Origin: Ifrita kowaldi
Taxonomy: Eukaryota > Chordata > Aves > Passeriformes > Cinclosomatidae
Length of the DNA: 64,000 nucleotides
NCBI GenBank assembly: GCA_013398055.1
Contig: VZRS01001502.1
Location: 1 to 64,000 of the forward strand
Direction of reading: 5' to 3'
Positions 27,336 to 40,324 of the stretch are shown piece by piece; position 1 is the stretch's first letter; every line of letters begins with the position of its first letter. Position numbers and translations under genes: made by a program. The notes beneath the pieces were generated by a model that saw only the letters and a list, made by a program, of their open reading frames with translations, had not been told where the DNA came from and searched no databases.

Positions 27336-28859
27336 CATCTTTCTGGCAAGCTGCTTCTTTGACTTTTAAACCATTTTCTAAACAAACCTCTCAAGAAAAG
27401 TTGAAAGAGGGTGACAAGCTTAGGGAACTTCTGGACCAGCGATTAACCAAAGCAGGCCACCTTTTTCTAATTAATATCCCTGCTGTTAGCAAATTTTTCT
27501 TTCCAGTGTTAAAATGTTAAAGTTCTCAGTTGTATGTCAATGCTGTATTAAGCTGATATTCCAGTAATCAACTGTGAAAGGCCCCAGATGTATTGTGGAG
27601 GAGAAAAAGGAAGCCTTTTATCAAAAGCCAGTTCCTGCTTCCTGAACTATGATACAGCTTCTAAAGTTTCCCTCCAGCTAATAGAGCACAGTCAGAGCTC
27701 AGAACATGGGAGAAGGGAAACATTTACATACATGCACCACATATACTCAGAGTACAGTTCTCCTCAAATAGGTGCAGATGGAGTGAGTGAGGTGCACTGG
27801 TTAAACGAAAACAAATAAAGATAATTTTCCATGATCTAGTAACAAGTCTGCAGAGCACAAGTGTACTTTGCACTGTTTCTGGAAACTAGAGTAAGTTCTG
27901 TTTGAGTGAAGGGGCTATAAAAAGAGGCAATCTTTAAAGTCATAGTAGTATTTTACTTTGAAACAAAGGCACTCTTCTTGTTAAGTTGGAAGGTCAAGAT
28001 TGAAAAAAAAATACTAGGTTTGGAAACTGTTTTGTTCTCTTTGCCAAATATTCCAATGGGGTTTGAATGAGTTTAATTACAGTACTGCCTAATTCCATCC
28101 CATAAAATTACATACGCATCAAATACTAAAGAAAATGTGTGATTCTGTGTTATTTTTAGCTTTGTGTATTTTTCCTCCACTTTTATTCATTTCACCTTTG
28201 AGACTTAAGGTAAACTCCAAGCAGAGACCAGAAAAGCAAATCATTTCCTTTTAATTATTCCTCCAGGAAATCAGTTAATGGAGGTTCACCCTGGGTCATG
28301 TAAAACTGCTATCACAAATCTTTAAGCCACAAATGAACTAGAAGCAGAAATCTGTCTGCCACACATGATGTGACTTTTGGTAATTTTTCCCAGGTGCTTC
28401 TTTGACTAATTGAAAAAGAGTAACAAATACTCTATGTGTGGGGGAAAAAAAATCGTATTCTCCTTCCTGTAACACTCATGTCCTGTGCTTTCCCATAACT
28501 GTGTCATTTGATACAAAACCAACATGGTGTATATTAAAGGTACTATAAAACTGGCTGATATGTTTCAAAAACTGATTGCTAATAAGGAATCACCCTGAAA
28601 CAGGTGCACTTCCTGTGGATCCATTTATATACACTTTTGATTAATTCTTTTAAATTATATCAGGAAAATCTGATATATTCTTGCTGCTAAAGTTAAAGAA
28701 AAATGGATGAAAAAAGAAGCGAGTAAAGAGCAGGGGAAAAAGCCCTACAAACCAGACTAATCCAGACAGCTTGATAAGGTAGACATAAATATACAAATTC
28801 TGTCTTAATATGATGAGTCGTAAAGCAAGAAATCTATCCAGGGAGGCAAGGGTTCTGTC
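27336..28859. other. AT-rich non-coding DNA
   Basis: No gene or repeat family recognised. Confidence 0.6.
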
Positions 28860-29290
28860 AGGGATTAGAAAGGTCATGGTAGATAATAAGCCAAACATGA
28901 GCTCTCACTACAGATATATAGCTGAGAGGTCTAGGGTAAACCTTGGATGTTTAAACAGAGGACTATCCATTAGGAAGGATACATTACCTTTGAATCTGGC
29001 AATCATGCAACTGCAATTGTAAAGCTTTATCCCCTTTTCAGAGGTCTAGAAAGATGTTGATCAGTTGGAGAGAGTTCAAAGAAGAAGCATGAGATTGATT
29101 AAAAGACTAGAAAATGTTCATTATTTTGAAAGACTTAAGGAGGTAAATTTGTTTATCCTAACAACAGTAAGAGGAAATCTAATCCTAGTGTATATCTAGA
29201 TGGGAAAAGAATGTCCTTAATAGAGACTTCTCATTCCAATTATAAGATAAAATGGCTTAAAGTGCAAACCAGATCATTTCAATCTCCAGG
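28860..29290 (+). mobile_element. Old, degraded CR1 LINE fragment (ORF2 3' region)
   Basis: The order of recognisable pieces follows the end of CR1 ORF2 and beyond. A GTAGATAATAAGCCAAACATGAG stretch near 28879-28901 corresponds to the conserved 'VDNKLNMS' part after the reverse transcriptase core. A stretch near 29055-29115 corresponds to the 'VDQLERVQRR..MIKRLEN' part. Material near 29135-29285 matches the region after it. Many substitutions, small deletions and stops have destroyed the frame, so this is an old copy, inactive and truncated at both ends. The assignment rests on pattern memory and the borders are approximate. Confidence 0.6.
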
Positions 29291-32152
29291 TAAGTAAATC
29301 CAGGACAAAATTAAGAAAACAAGAAATACGCCTCTGTGCATTGCATTGCCTTTCTATAAAAAATATAACTACTATTTCTATATATGACATTTCCATATAT
29401 GTCACGGCTAATTTTAACCTCTCAACACCATTGAGGAACTGAATTTATAAGAAGAGAGACATTCAACAAAAACTTTAGACGCATTCTGGTGTGAAGTCAA
29501 GAATGACAAATGCAATGTCGTAATAGAATTCTAGAATGAAAGAGCTATGGATGGTTTAAAAAATAAAAAAGTAACAAACAAAAAACTGGTATGCAATACT
29601 CGGGAAGACAAAATAAACAAAAACATAATGAAAGAAGAAGGAAGTTAAATTTCTAAAGCAGGATGTGCTTCATGCCTCAAGCATGAATATGAGAATAAAA
29701 TGTGATTTATATTAGTCCAAATCTGATTGCAAACCTGTTCGTCTTTGGGTCTTACATGACAGATTTCTGGTACAAAGGTTTCACTTGTAAGAACACTGAA
29801 TAATCAAGATGAATTCCATGTGCAAGTATAATATTTCCGTTTTTCTCCAACATATGTGCCAATCTTCATAGTTTTTTCAGGTCTGTGGTCATTGCACAAT
29901 TCGATAAATGTCTTAATCCAAATGCAAACATTTCATTGCACAGGCCATGTCCTTCAATGATATGAGTCACTGTGCTTATTCAATTAACCTGCAGTGTTAC
30001 TGGGTGTAATACTTGCGACTTTAGATTTCAGTGAAGTATGTTTTCAGGAGTCCCAGTAGATTCCCATGAAGCCTTGACTCTTCCCCTCTGCTACTGCACT
30101 TGGCAAAGACCATCTACACACTTACCATTTGAAAAATGGAATACCTTTAAATAATCTAACAAATTCTAAGTCCAAGTTTTGTTTTCTAAGTCAGTTGGCA
30201 CAGGCTTATAAGAAAATTTCCCCTCCTTCTTATATGATAAAATCTGCTCATTCAGATCAATATGCCAGCATCCTATCTGCCTCTTCCTCTAGCCTAACAT
30301 TGGTCTGTCATTGGTCAGATATGCAAAAATTTCTAAGATGTGCAAAACTGCTCTATGAATCACGGAATAGGGCAGCACCACATTTAGTATAAATAATGCA
30401 GTATAAACACTTCAGTCTTCCAGAACCTTATTCAATTAGCTAAATGTAAAAACTGGTATGATAATAACTTCATTGCATGATAAGACAAACGCACATGCAT
30501 CAGCATATTTAATTGGTGGACAAATCCTCTAAACATTACCTCAAAAGCCAATACAAGGTCACTTCAGTAACTGTGGAATATTTCAGGGAATTGCTTTGTG
30601 CTCACTAGGGTCTACATTTCTCTTTAAAGTAAAAAGAGAGTTACTCTTCCTCTTGGTTTTAAAGGAGGCTTTCCTATTGGGGATAAATACGAGCGATTCA
30701 TGGGTCTTCTGAAATGGAAAGATAGGGAACATCATAAAGAAATTTGTCATTGACATTAACACTTTATTATTTTGACAGCATCAAAACTTCATACTAATGG
30801 AAATAAAGACATTGTTCAGTCCATTTAGAGGATGAAGATTTTTTTTAATCAAATGAGAGCTGTGTGGCTGTAATCTTTGCAAAGTATATAATGTATATTT
30901 TCATATATGGAATAATAAAATACACTCATTAAATGGTTAAATTAATGGGCTGGTGGCAGTCAGTGGATTCAACTAAAGGATGTATTAAATAAATTAATGG
31001 TGAGGGAAGCAGAAAAATAAAACCAAGACAAAAAGATCCATGTCTAAATGCTATCATCCCTAGAATTTTATGGTTTATTGTTATTCCAGCTTCCTTTGTT
31101 TGTAAATAAAACAAAATGTGAAATCAGAAGGATTTAATGATAAGAAACCATGCAAAACTATCCTGAAAGTAAACAGGTGTAATTAAAAAGGCAGATTTCC
31201 ATCATACACAGAAAGGGTTTGAACAGCACAGTCTCAAACAATTTAGTCTTAAGAGTCATTTTTTGTCAATTACTCTTTTCTTCCTGGGTATCAAAAACCC
31301 TGGCTTAAAGCCAAGAGTTGTTGTTGCATTATTAACAATATTCAAATGTTTCACAGACTGAAAGTGGAAAATATAACGAGAGAGAGAGGGAACAAAAAGC
31401 AACTTCAAATCCATTCGACCAATTATATGAGAAAGTAAGGATGCATTATATCCGGAATTTTGGAAAAGCCAGACCAAATACAAGTTTGGATGTTGTAAGA
31501 ATTTATTGTGCTGCTTAATATTTAGGGTTTATATATTTAAAACAGAATGAGTTTTTATCTTTATGTTTTCAAAATGTGAAAATCTGGAAATAATTAAGCC
31601 ATTATTTTCACATCTCCCTTAAGGAAATTGTTGTTGTTGTTGTTGTTGCAGCTAGGTGCTTAAAAAAAGGTATTCTCTTTTTTTTTTTTCCAAACAGGCA
31701 GTAATTATAGCCAGGTCCAGGCAAGGTCCTTGCACTAGGCTGGGAGATGTCGGGGAAACTTACTATAGCAAACTAAAACGCAAGAAAATGATACAGAAAC
31801 TGCTGTAATTGATGGAAAGTACACAGATAGATACTGTATATCAAGCTTTTATCTGTGACTCTCAAAAACTTAATGGGAGACAACTACCTTTGAATGGTCC
31901 CTTAAGGGCTAAACACTCATGTAATTTTTTATTTTCCATGAGGATAATTTGCATGAGTAAGAGTACTGGTCCTGGTAAATCTTTGTGACTTCCACAATTT
32001 ACCTATAAATGATGAGTCATACAAATGGAACTTTATTGGAACTACAAAAACATGAACTGAGAGAAAATCTGCAGCTTGTACCTGATTAGATATCAGAGAC
32101 ATTAGATAACCCCTTTAGGAAGTTACCATGAAGAGCTAAAGAGTATAGTCTT
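29291..32152. other. AT-rich non-coding DNA
   Basis: No gene seen. A (TTG)7 tract lies at 31628-31648 and a T run at about 31679-31690. Nothing else is assignable. Confidence 0.6.
31628..31648. repeat. (TTG)7 microsatellite
   Basis: Seven TTG units directly before GCAGCTAGG. Simple sequence. Confidence 0.85.
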
Positions 32153-32895
32153 AAAGAATCACAAAATAATTTAGATTGGAAGGGATGTATAGAGGTCACC
32201 TTGTCCAATCCTTGTGCTCAAGGAGAAACATCTAGGACCAATTGCCCAGGACCATCTCCAGATGGCTCCTGAACATCCCTAAGGATGGAGACTCCACAAC
32301 CTCTCTGGGCAGCGTGTGCCAGCTCTCAGTCATCCTCACAGTCAAAAGTGTTTCCTGATGCTCAGAGAGAACCTCCTGTGTTTCAGCTCGTGCCCATGGC
32401 CTCTTGTCCTGTTACAGGACACCACTGAAAAAAGCCTGACTCCATCCTCTTTGAGCCCTCCAAAAGGTATTTGTACACATTGATAAGACCCATTCTGAGC
32501 CCTCTCTCGACGAAAAAAATCCTGTCTGTCTCAGCCTTTCTTCACAGGAGAGATGCTCCATGTTTGTGACCCTTCACTGGACCCCATCCAGTATGTCTGT
32601 ATCTGTCTTGTACAGGGAAGCCCAGAACTGGACACAGTGCTCCAGTTGTGGCCTCATCAATGCTCAGTAGAGGAGAAGCATCTACCCTTGATCTGCTGGC
32701 CATGCTTTGTCGTATGAAGTTTGGGACCCTGTTAGCCTTTTTTTTTCCAAAAGGGCACATTTCTCGCTCATGTTCAACTCAGTGTTTACCAGAAGCCTCA
32801 GGTCCTTTTCTGTCAATTTGCTTTTCAGATGTACTAGTATCTGGTGGTTTTGCTCCCAAGGGTGCAGGACTTTGCACTTCCCTTTTCGCAAATAA
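32153..32895 (-). mobile_element. CR1 LINE, 5'-truncated, minus strand
   Basis: The plus strand starts with AGAATCACAAAATAATTTAGATTGGAAGGGAT. This is the complement of the CR1 3' end (consensus CCCTTCCAA...ATTCTGTGATTCT), so the element reads on the minus strand with its 3' end at the left. It continues through well-known CR1 blocks: TTGTCCAATCC, GGAGACTCCACAACCTCTCTGGGCAGC, CTCTTGTCCTGT and GCAGGACTTTGCACTTCCC. The left end is near-complete and the right end stops around 32895, the normal 5' truncation of CR1. The 158-codon plus-strand frame crossing it (32648-33124) is antisense and not a gene. Divergence is moderate. Confidence 0.93.
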
Positions 32896-35370
32896 CAATC
32901 CATCACTTGCCAGTCAGCTTGTAGGAATAGATTTCCAGTCTGTTGGGAATGTCATCTTTGTAAGGGTCATCTTTTTTTGCGGCCAAAGTTTGCTGTCTAG
33001 AGATTGCCTGCAGTTTTCCTTGCTTCCAATATATAGATATATTACTAAGATACTAAGATCTTTCATGGATTTCAACAGGATCAAAGTATTAGAGCATTTG
33101 GATATTCTTGTGATCTCTGAGTAGACTGAGTCCTGTAAGTGTAATTACTGTGCTCTGACCTGTCTCATTCTGACCCTGTATTTGAAACCTCTTGTACTGG
33201 AAAACAAAACTCCTCTTCCTGATATGAAATAAACTGAGAAGAGCTTATGTCAGTCCAGTATGAATAATTAAAAGGGGTATAATTCATCAAATTATCATCA
33301 TTTGATTAATAAATCAGTTTGCAGTCTAGGTTATATTGAACATCTTTATTCATTCAAGATTGCGTGGAGGTGCGGGTGTTCCCCTGAAAATCATAGAGTA
33401 TATTCACAAGATGGTTAACAATAGATTTATAATCTTCTTAACAGTATATGTTGCTTAACAAAACACAATAAAACTGATTTTTCAATGTGGTTGGTGTTTT
33501 CCATGAAATATTGCAAAGATTTGTTCTATTAAAATTTCTACACTGGCTGTTCTCTTTGCAGATTTTCTTTTTTCTGAAGGCAACATTTCAAGGCAAGAAG
33601 CAGTGGTCTTCCATTTTTTCTAACATTACTTACTAAATTTGTGACCATTATTCTTATCATTCATCTATCTCCTGCTTGTAAATGCAAACTCTTTTATGTT
33701 GTCAATCTATCACCCAGAATTTAAGAGTGTATCGTATTGTTATGCAGCATCCTAGAAGTATCCAAGGTAAAACAAAACTGAATGTAGCAGGACTTAACTT
33801 TATATACCATCTACACCATATTCATAAAAATCTGGAAATCATTCAGAGGTAGTAAGTATGGAACCCCATGAAGCTGCTTACAGGGACTCTTAGGGGTCAC
33901 ATAGCACTTCAGTGTTTATGAATGTACTAGCTGTTGTCTGTGAATGTTCTCTGCCCTTGTATACTGCCTGCTTATGAATGTACTTCTTTACCCTTCTCAA
34001 TTTCTGCACTGCTAAGGCTACCCTGACTAATGGGTGTGCCACAATATCATATATCCACATTTTACTGACCTGTGAACTCACGAGGTTGTGAAAGTATAAA
34101 GTGTGCTTCCAAGCTCAGGAAGGTGGTAGACTCAGCTTTATCTATTTAGTCAGAAATCAGTAGAATACTAGCGACTATTTTTACAAGCAGTCTCTTGGGG
34201 TTTTAAGCCTTTGGAATAGGTAACAAAAACATGCAGACCTTGGTTTAAAAGATAGCATATCAAAATATAAAGGATTCAGTCAAATGTACTGGAAAACACA
34301 AGGGTGTTCGTTTTTGAATTTGGGCTGGCTAAAACTAATGCTATGGTCTTTGAGTACTCATGGCTTCCCAGAAGTGATTCATTTTCAACAGCAATTTTTT
34401 CAACAGTAATTTTCTCAACTGCTCACTGCCTCTATTGCCTCACATTATGACAGGTTGCCAATAATATGAAAGAAAAATGACCGGATTATGGAAAGTGAGA
34501 ATATGGATGATATTTTTTGGAACTACTTAACTGCATTTTCCCAATCTTCTGGTTTTATACTTAATCATTCCATATCATATAACATTAGTATTATAATTTC
34601 AATAGAAATAGGTGGACAACTTAAAATACAGAAAATATATTAAGTTGTTCTTGAAAATTATTATCTGTAACTTAAAGACCAAATAATACAATTATATACA
34701 ATATATAAATACTTTTAATCAGTTAGAAAAGCAATGTATTGAACCTTTGATCCTCCAAGGGTCATACTCAGCTAATGTCAATTCCCAGTGACTATAGAGG
34801 ACATGGATTAAATCCACAGAGTGTTGGAGCATTAGGTGGAAACAACTAGATTTCACTACAACACATCTAAAAGGATTGCCCAGTCTCCCTAGCCTGGCTA
34901 TAAAAAAAAATCAGGAATATTTATTGGTGCAGTAACCTACAGCAATAATTTTTTCTATGGAAGGTAAAAATCACCTTCACAAACTGTTTCACAGGTAATA
35001 GTTTCATTTTCAAAATCATTTAGGACATGAGTTACACATTTTTAGCACCCCATAGCAGGCCAGCTCTTTATATAAACAAACAACAGATACTCTGTGCCTC
35101 CACAATCTGAATCCTGCACTAAGTAAAATGTCTTTAAATTATCAAGGTTTTACTACTAAAGCAACATTAGCCTTAAAGCCAATGATGGTATTTTAAATAA
35201 TAAAATATTGTCATTTTAATACTATACTAAGTATTTCAAACCTATGTAGGTAATACTAACTCATGATGCTGTCATTATCATTACTTTATATCTAGACAGT
35301 TGAAGTCTTCTTAAGAAAGCTGATATCTTAAATAGGCTTCTTAATTATTTACAAGTTCCTTAATTGAGGC
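32896..35370. other. AT-rich non-coding DNA
   Basis: No gene seen. A small CpG-bearing patch at about 33340-33390 (GATTGCGTGGAGGTGCGGG) stands out from its AT-rich flanks and may be an LTR scrap, but I cannot place it. A 15-base near-tandem duplication (CAACAGCAATTTTTT/CAACAGTAATTTTCT) lies at about 34388-34417. Confidence 0.5.
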
Positions 35371-35535
35371 ATGTATCTCAGACGTGTCCACCAGGAGATG
35401 ATTGTCTTGCAGTCCATTGAACTACCACAGAGGAAGCTTCATAGAGACCTAATCACTCAACCAAAAGCCCAAGAGGCTGTCATCAACTGCATCAATCACC
35501 CACTGCTCAGTCCAGGTATAGCTATATTTGAATAA
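35371..35535 (+). other. Exon-like GC-rich island with a 54-codon open frame
   Basis: The sequence between 35381 and 35515 is clearly GC-richer than its flanks. It is bordered on the left by ATCTCAG (acceptor-like, but with a weak pyrimidine tract) and on the right by CCAG|GTATAG (donor-like). One frame is open across the whole island: ATG at 35371, TAA at 35533-35535. The composition is protein-like and not low-complexity: HQEMIVLQSIELPQRK, then ITQPKAQEAVINCINHPLL. If it is an exon, 35382-35515 is 134 bp and would start and end out of phase. I recognise no family. The alternatives are a constrained non-coding element or an unrecognised old repeat. Confidence 0.3.
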
Positions 35536-36734
35536 GCTAGCTAACTAAATATGTTGATACAAAGAAAAAACAATAAACAAGACACAGGAAGATAAAAAGA
35601 ATGCAATTACTTATTTTGGTTCTGTACCTTTCTTATTATTTAGGTAATTTTTAAAAATGTTGTCTCAAAGATGTAAAGACTCTGCTAGGACTTTACAGCC
35701 TAGCAGTCAGCAGTTTCAAGATAATAAAAATAAGTTTTCTTTACTGAAAGAGAGTTAAATGTTGTAATTCAGTTGCCACAGACTAAGAGTATGCATTGGT
35801 ACAGTCACTTTTAGACAGTGATTGGACTGGTAGGAATAAAGCTCTCAATTCAACAATATTCCTGCAAATCTCCATGAAGAATCAACCAATGACCAACACA
35901 GAAGGCTTATTCTGTAAAATGTACTTCCTTTATACTGGCAGGACCCTATGAAATTTGATGGGAATTCTCGTTCATGGCTCCAGACTCTATCCTGTGGTCT
36001 GTCTAGGTTTTGACTCTACTAGCTTTTTAACCAGAAAGCTGATTTTATTCCCCATGTCACTGAAATAAATGTTATTCATTAAGACAGAAATACAGAGTAT
36101 ATGAATGATTTAACTCTGATCACATTGCTCTCTGGTGCACTGTGGAGATACTCAGTCATGCTTAGCATGGTGTTAGCTGGGTGACTAACACGATCTGGCT
36201 ATTTCCTTTGAGTAAAGATAGAAATAGAGTTCACATGGTTGAAGTTACTGAGCATACTGAGACATCAAATGGCCTCACAACCATCTTTGACATTTTTTAT
36301 CTCCTTCACATCCATGAGCTAATTCAATAACTTTTCCACATTTTCTTTATTTTGGACTGTTTTCAGAACAAAGAAAGCCATATTTTTTCTGTATCTGAGT
36401 ATCTGAATTTTGAAACTGCTCTTTGTCAGTCAGTTTTAAATTTGTAAGTCCACATAATGCATTCTTAGCTGAGATAGAAAAAGGATAGCTAAGTATGTTT
36501 ATGTGAAGTTTTGTTGACTATTCCCTGAAAAAAGATATAATTCAGACCCCATTGAAATGAATCATTTCAATAGCCTGTGACTCAAACTCAGAGAAAGGAG
36601 TTTTCTTTGTACTAGACAGGTTTGTACGTGATTTCAGAAGCAGACAGAAATAAATGCGTAATACTTATAACTGGTACTCTCAAAGGCAAAGGTTCCAGTA
36701 AGTTTAATGAGAGAAAATTTGAGTGTATCATATG
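35536..36734. other. AT-rich non-coding DNA
   Basis: No gene or repeat family recognised. Confidence 0.6.
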
Positions 36735-36895
36735 AAAGAAGGGGACAAGTGATAAAATTAAACTGCAAATTCAATATGGAAAAGAAGGAGGTTTTTCCTA
36801 ACCCAGAGTATAATCAACATGTGGAGAAAACTTTCCATGGAAGGTCATCTACATGGCTAGATTTAACAAATGAATGGATAGTTTTACAACCATTA
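36735..36895 (+). mobile_element. Probable old CR1-like LINE 3' fragment
   Basis: The segment containing AGGTTTTTCCTAACCCAGAGT, then TGTGGAGAAAACTTTCCATGG, then TAGATTTAACAAATGAATGG, follows the order of the region after ORF2 in old amniote CR1 copies ('TTTTTCCTAAC..GTGGAAC..CC..GG..ATTTAA'). It is heavily diverged, so family and borders are uncertain. The 71-codon frame across it is not a gene. Confidence 0.42.
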
Positions 36896-37605
36896 TTAAA
36901 ATTTGCTGCTATGCAAGCTTAGACAATGATGTGAGTAATCACATTTCAGGCTTTAGGGCTTAAGCTGGTTGCTCATGAGGGTAAGAGCCTAATCCATCTT
37001 CTCATTTCATAGTACTCCAAATTTATTTAAGTGCTCTCCAAAAGAGAACAATTGATTCATTTCAAAACACAATGTGGTGATCACTAAGTCACAGAAACAA
37101 TATAAAAGAAAGCAAGCCCAGTAGTCCTCATGCTTTGTTTTGGTTTTCAATTACACGTATCCTTATTTAAAGATTGCAGGTTGGGAGCTTATTGCATCAA
37201 TGAACGACTTTATTGAATTACATACAGATCTATTTTGTGTCATGAAGACTGAGTAATTCCTTATTAGAGCTTATCTTCTTGTCTGATAATTTTTTATATC
37301 CACAGTTACTGTTATTTCTATTCCAGAAGACAAATAGCAAAATAGATAATTTTAAAATAGGGAAGATACAGTTACCACAACTTTAAAAGCATTTATAAAT
37401 GTTCACAACACTGTTGAAAAAAACAGCTGGGTCAAGTATTTCCATGTTCCTTATAAAGGTATGATCAGTCTATGATCTATTAAAATTATAAGTAATTAAA
37501 TTTGCAAAATTCAACAAAACGGAGATAATATGAACTCATTTATTATAAAGGAAATTATTTTATAGAAAATATGGGTAGTATATAAATTGTAAATTACAAA
37601 AAAAA

Positions 37606-37640
37606 AAAAAAGGAGTGTGACTTTTTACACAGGTAGATGA
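37606..37640. other. Junction upstream of a CR1 fragment
   Basis: A run of A ends just before this segment, followed by unassigned sequence leading into the CR1 copy at 37641. Confidence 0.3.
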
Positions 37641-37822
37641 TGATAGAACAAGGGACAATTATTTTCAACCGAAAGAGCAGACATTTAGATTAGATATGTG
37701 GAAGACTTTATGACTGTGAGGGTAATGAGCTACTGGAACAGGTTGTCCAGAGATGGACTGGATGCCCATCCCTGCAAAAGTTCAAGGCTAGACTGTATGT
37801 GGCTTTGGGGAACCTGGTCTTA
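37641..37822 (+). mobile_element. CR1 LINE fragment (end of ORF2), plus strand
   Basis: The order TAGAACAAGGGACAAT, AGACATTTAGATTAGATATG, GAGGGTAATGAGCTACTGGAACAGGTTGTCCAGAGA, CCCATCCCTG, TTCAAGGCTAGACTG and GGGGAACCTGGTCT matches the CR1 ORF2 C-terminal block ('RLDIRKKF..VVRHWNRLPREVV..PSLEVFKARLD'). Stops and indels break the frame. Both ends are truncated and the CR1 3' terminus is missing here. Confidence 0.85.
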
Positions 37823-40284
37823 TTCATTGATCTAAGACTGTTCATGAAATACAGAATTTTAGTTTTAATATTACAGTACAAAATCACTGTAAAATAGGCG
37901 CAATGAATTTTCAAAAAAATGGCTTATCCCTCTACTATATATAGATTTTGGCAATTTGGCTAGACTTTCATTTTTCAATTTTTGCAGTAAATACAGGTGG
38001 AAACTTCTTTCTTCAGAATGTCATTTACTCTGAGGTATGCCAGAAGCAGATTTTTCACATTGGCTTCAAAATATGAAAATGTTTTTATGCTTCCAAAATG
38101 ACTATTTTGCTATATTCTTCCACAGGGACATTATGACTTAACTGGTCCATCATCTCATCAGTGAAGGATACGGCCTTCAGACAGAGCATTAGAGGTGGTT
38201 CAAAGGAGGCAGGGTTAACTTGGCAATGAAGATAAACAAATATGGTGGGAAAATCTGTAATGTGACACTGGTCTGGAAAGCAATCAGCTTAAACTGTTTC
38301 CATTCCTTCAATAAAATTTGTCAGTCATATTCTATCTTCTCTCATCTAGAAACATTAGATTGAGTTACAGCTTACAAACATAAAACTATGTTACAATACC
38401 CACTACTGAGCTTTCTTCAAACTCCAAGTGCAACTTTTCTTGTAAGGTCTTACCATATTATGACAGCAAACTGTATAGCATAATCAAGAACAGAAGTGCC
38501 AGGAATCAATGTTGAGTCAAATATAGGACAAATAATCTCTATAATGCTAGGATACAAGGTGGGATGATCCAGATGTTCTTATACTGAGAACACTATAATA
38601 CAGGACTTCAGTGTAGTCTTTTCCTTTAAACGCAGACAGACTGTTCCCTCTCAAATGCCCATTTGAGATCTATAACAAGAGGATATGCATCCTGTTTGGA
38701 TTTTATGGATTGTTATTGATGCTCCTTTAGACATAACAATTTCAGAACATACGGAGCTTCAAAAACCTTGTTTGCTTATTTTTCATGTTTAATTATTTGT
38801 GTTCAATGGTTCAGAAAATTATTTGCCACACCAGTTTAGAGCAATAAAATGAGATTTTCTGGGTTACGTAATTTTGAAAAAAACATTTATGTTTATGATT
38901 TGCAAACTGCCTGAGCATCTCGTGGAATTTAGTCAGAAGATTTCATGTTGATAAAAGTCATTGGAAGACTAATTCAAAATGTCCACAACTGCTCAGTCTT
39001 TTATTTCCACGTGCTACCAGCTGAATCATGTAAATCCTCAGAGATGACAAAAAGGTCTTCACTATACATCTGAAGTGTTTATAAAAGAAGTGCCAATTCA
39101 TCCATATAGGAATTGGACTTGGTGCACCACAGGACAATTAGGAGATTTAAATACAACAAGATCTTCTGCAGATGTGTATTAAATCATCACTAGTGAAGGA
39201 CAAGGATCATAGATTGAATTTCTTTTAGATGGATGTTTTTCTTTAACACCCACCCGTTGCAGAAAAAAAAAAAAGAAAAAAAGAAAAAAGAAAATGGTGC
39301 CAAATTTCTGTCAAATAATTTACTTTGGCTGCAATTCCAGGTGAAATGTTCCCTCCTCTTTCCTTTCCCTTGGATTTTCATTCTTATTCTGGACTGTATT
39401 TTGCCATCACTTATACACCACTATAGCATTTCATGGAGTTTTAGTTCAAATGGAATAATTCTACTAAAAAAATAATCCTTTTCTGAGATTTGTTTTTAAC
39501 CTGAATCAGTTCAGCTTCTGGTTTATATTTACAACAGATGTGTAGGACCATTGAATGTAATACAGAGATAGCATAGAAAGACTGAGGAATGAACATTTTT
39601 CACTGTCAGAAATCACTATACCTTTAAACATACTGAGATTTTGTTCCTGCTCCCATCAATATTAGAAAAGTAAACATGGGATCCATATTGAAAACAGACT
39701 GACAATTTAACAGGAACAGTTGGAAGAATTCATAACCTTTAGGAAGACAACTATGCTAACCTTGTAGTAAATGAAGAGAGTTAATTCAAAATTAATGGAT
39801 TATATTAGTGCCGGTATATTGGGTAAATATCTCAAGGAAACCAACAAAAAATGCTGGAAGGGGGATATGAAAGACCTCAGTATCTAATTTAAAGCTTCTC
39901 TTCATATAGCATAAAAACCACTGAATCCTTCTTGTTAAGCTCCTAAGCTCACTCTTTTTAAGATCTAAACAGGGAGTCAGTTCTTTCTCTTCACAGGAAA
40001 TTTCTAAATGAAATATGTTCTTCGTTTTCATATTGTAATTTGGTGTTTAGGTATTTTCTCTTGCAGTGGGTTTACTTCCTCAGGACTGAGCCATTCAAAT
40101 GCACATCTCCCATAAAAACAGCATTCTCTGCAGAATGTGATTTACATTGGAACTTTCAATCCCTGTACTTAACATAGATTGAAAAAATAGAGAACAGTAA
40201 TGACGGTTCTCATCCCAGGTGTGCACATGAAGTAACAAATTTTGAGGTTGTTATTGTTATTATTGTTGTCATTTTTGTTTTTTT
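37823..40284. other. AT-rich non-coding DNA
   Basis: No gene seen. An A-rich run lies at 39262-39294 (A and AAAAAAG units). Confidence 0.6.

Positions 40285-40323
<39 letters not shown>
40285..40323. repeat. (TAG)13 trinucleotide repeat
   Basis: Thirteen TAG units preceded by an imperfect GTT/ATT tract (40248-40270). The poly-Thr and poly-Val frames across it are translations of the repeat. Likely length-polymorphic. Confidence 0.93.

Positions 40324-40324
<1 letters not shown>

Noticed and set aside
27206..27394. Minus-strand frame with an alanine run
   Set aside because: It comes from the (GCA)11 repeat, with no exon signals at either side.
32648..33124. 158-codon plus-strand open frame
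   Set aside because: Most of it is antisense CR1 3' sequence; the remainder runs into AT-rich flank without a motif.
33340..33400. CpG-bearing patch with a TTTATT just before it, like a minus-strand LTR end
   Set aside because: No LTR borders, TATA box or target duplication could be found.
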